NCBI RefSeq assembly: GCF_964355755.1
Contig: NC_092678.1
Span: 22,426,365 to 22,490,364 of the forward strand
From: Antedon mediterranea
Lineage: Eukaryota > Echinodermata > Crinoidea > Comatulida > Antedonidae
Direction of reading: 5' to 3'
Length of the DNA stretch: 64,000 nucleotides
The notes under the pieces are model-generated. The model had not been told where the DNA came from, did no database searches, and was given only the letters and a program-made list of their open reading frames with translations. This document shows, piece after piece, positions 62,401 through 64,000 of the stretch. The translations under genes and the position numbers were made by a program. Each line of letters starts with the position of its first letter. Within the stretch, counting starts at the first letter, position 1.

Positions 62401-63029
62401 ATTAAACAGTCACATAAAAGTAACATTGCGGACAATTCATTTTATATTAAGATATTTGATTATCTTGTGTGCAGCTTTGTGCTACTCAATATAAACCCTA
62501 CTTACATTTTTTCCTTTTCAGAATTGACATCATCCGATTTAGGTAACCTAGATGCCTTGTCGGGTTCAACACTCTACGTGTTCATCGCATCAATAACTTC
62601 TAGTAACTTCAACACGCCCATCAAGGCGTCAAACCCTCTTTGTCGGTTCATAAACATAGAATTTCACGACAAATCAACCACTAAATCTGGAATGGTCCTA
62701 CTCGAAAATCCGCAGCAAGAATTTCCCATGGACTTTGCTGCCCTCAAACAACAAGTATGTGCTATTTTTGGCATCGTAGGGAAATCGGTGACTCTCTGTG
62801 ATTCAAATAAAAAGCAGAATGGTACGTTGAATTTTTTTGATTTAATTTTTTATATTTTAATATTTTAACTTCATTAGTTATTATATTTTAATAATTACTC
62901 TTTTACATCCATTTAGATTCAAAATACATTTTTTCACATCTGTTTTCAGGGTGTTTTTTTCCTCCTTATTCAGATATCCAATTTGTTTTAGGTAATGATT
63001 TAGACGTTAAACTAATAATGTCCAGTTGA
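53469..63029 (+). CDS. IARS1: Isoleucyl-tRNA synthetase, cytoplasmic (complete gene)
   Basis: Charges tRNA-Ile with isoleucine in the cytosol; in animals the enzyme is part of the multi-synthetase complex. Twenty-five coding exons join in phase: 53469-53587, 53686-53842, 53946-54065, 54477-54611, 55518-55602, 55710-55926, 56390-56450, 56535-56630, 57141-57260, 57440-57630, 57774-57974, 58206-58298, 58394-58498, 58760-58930, 59199-59343, 59469-59589, 59703-59794, 59966-60165, 60287-60473, 60642-60920, 61076-61171, 61673-61843, 62026-62335, 62522-62821 and 62992-63029. That is 3810 nt and 1269 residues, against about 1262 in human. Class I motifs: HYGH at residues 55-58 (HIGH type) and KMSKR at 600-604. 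The CP1 editing domain shows [13 protein letters not shown] (from residue 223) and [15 protein letters not shown] (His 323). The anticodon-binding region ([23 protein letters not shown]) and the animal C-terminal extension with two LLENP repeats follow. No broken codons were found. Introns carry seven MITE family 2 copies and a minisatellite. The last exon boundary is the least certain. Confidence 0.97.
53729..53740 (+). other. IARS1: IARS1 HIGH signature (HYGH)
   Basis: Codons for His-Tyr-Gly-His within [16 protein letters not shown]; this is the ATP-binding signature of class I synthetases. Confidence 0.95.
54085..54220. mobile_element. MITE family 2, best-preserved copy (IARS1 intron)
   Basis: The left terminus AACTCTGTCTACACTATCAA and the right terminus TTGATAGTGTAGACAGAGCT are inverted repeats of about 25 bp, followed inside by AAACTAGTTTGACAAAAATG and GATATGAAATCATCATGTCC. 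No reading frame. TAA/TTA next to the ends fits a 3-bp target duplication. Confidence 0.85.
54628..54667 (+). repeat. 16-bp tandem AAAGGTCA repeat just inside an IARS1 intron
   Basis: AAAGGTCA occurs at 54628, 54644 and 54660, preceded by AAGGGTCA at 54614, starting right after the donor site at 54612. AAAGGTCA is an extended nuclear-receptor half-site; function is not shown. Confidence 0.7.
54724..54854. mobile_element. MITE family 2, parent of the adjoining minisatellite
   Basis: Left end AAAGCTCTGTCTACACTATC and right end GATAGTGTAGACAGAGCTTT. The right terminus is the first unit of the tandem array that follows. Confidence 0.85.
54834..55445. repeat. 31/29-bp minisatellite, 20 copies, grown from a MITE end
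   Basis: The unit is GATAGTGTAGACAGAGCTTT plus ATAGAGCTGCT (31 bp). I count 20 copies: 16 of 31 bp and 4 of 29 bp (AG deleted in GACAGAG). Variant units recur in the same order: two standard, one TTTAAAG, one TTAATAG, one short, one GTAAACAG, seen complete at copies 1-6 and 14-19 and partly in between, so blocks of about 180 bp were themselves duplicated. It occupies most of the intron between the exons ending 54611 and starting 55518. Confidence 0.95.
56282..56325. repeat. 17-bp tandem repeat in an IARS1 intron
   Basis: GTGGGATTAGACCCAAA is present twice, with a partial third copy. It is a short local duplication without coding meaning. Confidence 0.65.
57994..58093. mobile_element. MITE family 2, right-truncated (IARS1 intron)
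   Basis: Begins CACACTATCAAACTAGTTTG and continues GATGTGCCCAAATATGGTAT and GATATGTCATGTCCATATAT, then stops without the right terminal repeat. Confidence 0.75.
58857..58871 (+). other. IARS1: IARS1 KMSKR signature
   Basis: Codons for Lys-Met-Ser-Lys-Arg in [16 protein letters not shown], residues 600-604; this is the second class I catalytic signature (KMSKS type). Confidence 0.95.
58950..59081. mobile_element. MITE family 2 (IARS1 intron)
   Basis: Left end AAGCTCTGTCTACACTATCA, right end GTTTGATAGTGTAGGCAAGG. The interior has two copies of the AATATGGTAGTG phrase. Confidence 0.8.
59819..59937. mobile_element. MITE family 2, right end lost (IARS1 intron)
   Basis: CTCTGTCTACACTATCAAAC at the left, then GATGTGCCCATATATGG and ACCATATTTGAGCACATAAC. 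The right terminal repeat has decayed. Confidence 0.7.
61316..61476. mobile_element. MITE family 2 (IARS1 intron)
   Basis: Left end AAGCTCTTTCTACACTATCA, right end TTTGATAGTGTAGACAGAGT, with a typical interior (GATGTGCCCAAATATGGTGG, GACATCATCATGTCCATATA). Confidence 0.85.
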
Positions 63030-63840
63030 TGGTACAAAATGTATTGTATTTTTTAAAGAGTTTATAACACTTTATTGTAATTCATGAAAGATAAAATATA
63101 AATAAGGCATGTAAATTTTATTTTATTATCTTAATGACGAAAATTCAACTAATAAAAAAAGAAATTATGAAAATTAACAACAATTACAAAATATATAATG
63201 TATAAAGAATTACAAAGAAAATTGTTGTTATTATGACATTTTTTGTTGTTATTAAATGATTTTCATTTAGTCTAGAATATTCTTTATTTTAACATACCTA
63301 AAGATTGTACCACGATATTTATATATATCATGGCAGGTGTTTCATTCATTTCAATGATTTTGTATTCATCTATATCAAGATAATTTTTATATTAAAACAT
63401 AAGTTATGATAATGATATGTTAAGAAAAGTGAATATTGAAAGGAGTCTGACATAAATATGGTGAATTTCACTTATGTTACATGTATATTGTTGTTGTTTA
63501 TTTTAAACATGATTTATTTATAATATATAAAATAGTTAAAGATGTATTGTCCCTTGAAACACAAAAAATGAAGGTCAAAATATTCAGTTAAATTTTTTTT
63601 TTTTTTTATCGACTAATTTTTGGTGAAAGTTAAAACTATTGCGATACTTCAAAATGACTGACTTTATTTCGAAATATTTTTTTTAAAATGTTTGGCGAAT
63701 TAGTCAAAGGGACACATCTTTAATTACTTTCCAGTAGTTTGAAAATTCTCTCAAATAATATATACACCTATTATATTTTTAAGTAATTATATACATATTT
63801 TAAAGGTTGGATAAATAAAATATTATACAAGGTTTTTTTT
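63030..63840 (+). other. IARS1: Probable IARS1 3' UTR
   Basis: AT-rich sequence follows the TGA at 63027-63029. The clearest AATAAA lies at 63814-63819; nearer variants (ATAAAATATAAATAAG, about 63091-63106) could give a shorter end. No coding frame is seen. Confidence 0.55.
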
Positions 63841-63849
63841 ATAAAGTAG

Positions 63850-64000
63850 ATTGATTGATTGATTGAAATATATATTTATACTGGGTAACCTCTTCAGTCA
63901 AAGACTGGTCTCCCAGAGGGCCCAGTTGGTGATCAGTGGCTGTGATGTACTAATACACCAGGGTAACCCCCTATACTTGTCTCAAAAGATGTACTAGGTT
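63850..64000 (-). mobile_element. Possible 3' end of a retroposon with a (CAAT)n tail, cut by the window edge
   Basis: ATTGATTGATTGATTGA at about 63850-63866 borders a more GC-rich, ordered-looking segment (GGGTAACCTCTTCAGTC, GACTGGTCTCCCAGAGGGCC, ACCAGGGTAACCCCC). On the minus strand this reads as a body followed by a (TCAA)n tail, the usual layout of a non-LTR retroposon or SINE 3' end. No frame is long enough to name the family. Confidence 0.4.

Overview
The window is animal nuclear DNA, most likely from a marine invertebrate deuterostome such as an echinoderm (the phylum is an inference). Genes are split by GT-AG introns, the background is AT-rich, and the palindrome TAGGCCTA is scattered through the non-satellite part. 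There is no prokaryotic operon structure, CRISPR array or recognisable rRNA or tRNA gene. Most short open frames in the first 43 kb are chance frames inside repeats or non-coding DNA.

Layout. (1) 1-2337: non-coding flank with one small inverted-repeat element (MITE). (2) 2338-34161: a 31.8 kb head-to-tail array of 25 units. Nineteen are about 1.14-1.22 kb; six are longer (1.37-1.66 kb) and carry an internal duplication. Every unit begins A|CTAG followed by a hairpin with arms AACTCGTC/GACGAGTT and then a copy of GGTTATCCGC. Many end in an A-rich tract plus a second hairpin with arms GGTTATCCGC/GCGGATAACC. Read on the minus strand, the fixed end (hairpin, five bases, CTAG, then T) looks like the 3' end of a Helitron-like rolling-circle transposon, so the array may be a satellite made from such an element. 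(3) 34162-43554: non-coding DNA with small tandem repeats and MITEs. (4) 43762-46479: a very large 3'-terminal exon of an unrecognised Ser/Lys-rich protein, plus strand. (5) 48560-49061: a 24-bp minisatellite. (6) 49268-52199: a type-B carboxylesterase/cholinesterase-like gene, minus strand. Four coding exons were reconstructed; the first, signal-peptide exon was not found. It ends in KDEL. (7) 53440-63029: a complete cytoplasmic isoleucyl-tRNA synthetase gene (IARS1), plus strand, with 25 coding exons encoding 1269 residues. (8) 63030-64000: its likely 3' UTR and the end of a probable retroposon.

The esterase and IARS1 genes are divergent, so their promoters must share about 1.2 kb. Both genes, and the intron in front of the Ser-rich exon, carry copies of one MITE family (termini AAGCTCTGTCTACACTATC). 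In one IARS1 intron the end of such a MITE has expanded into a 20-copy minisatellite with higher-order structure.

The most interesting feature is the 32 kb array: compensating changes in its terminal hairpins, stacked tail cassettes, segmental higher-order duplication, two CRE octamers per unit and regularly spaced Z-DNA-prone CpG tracts.
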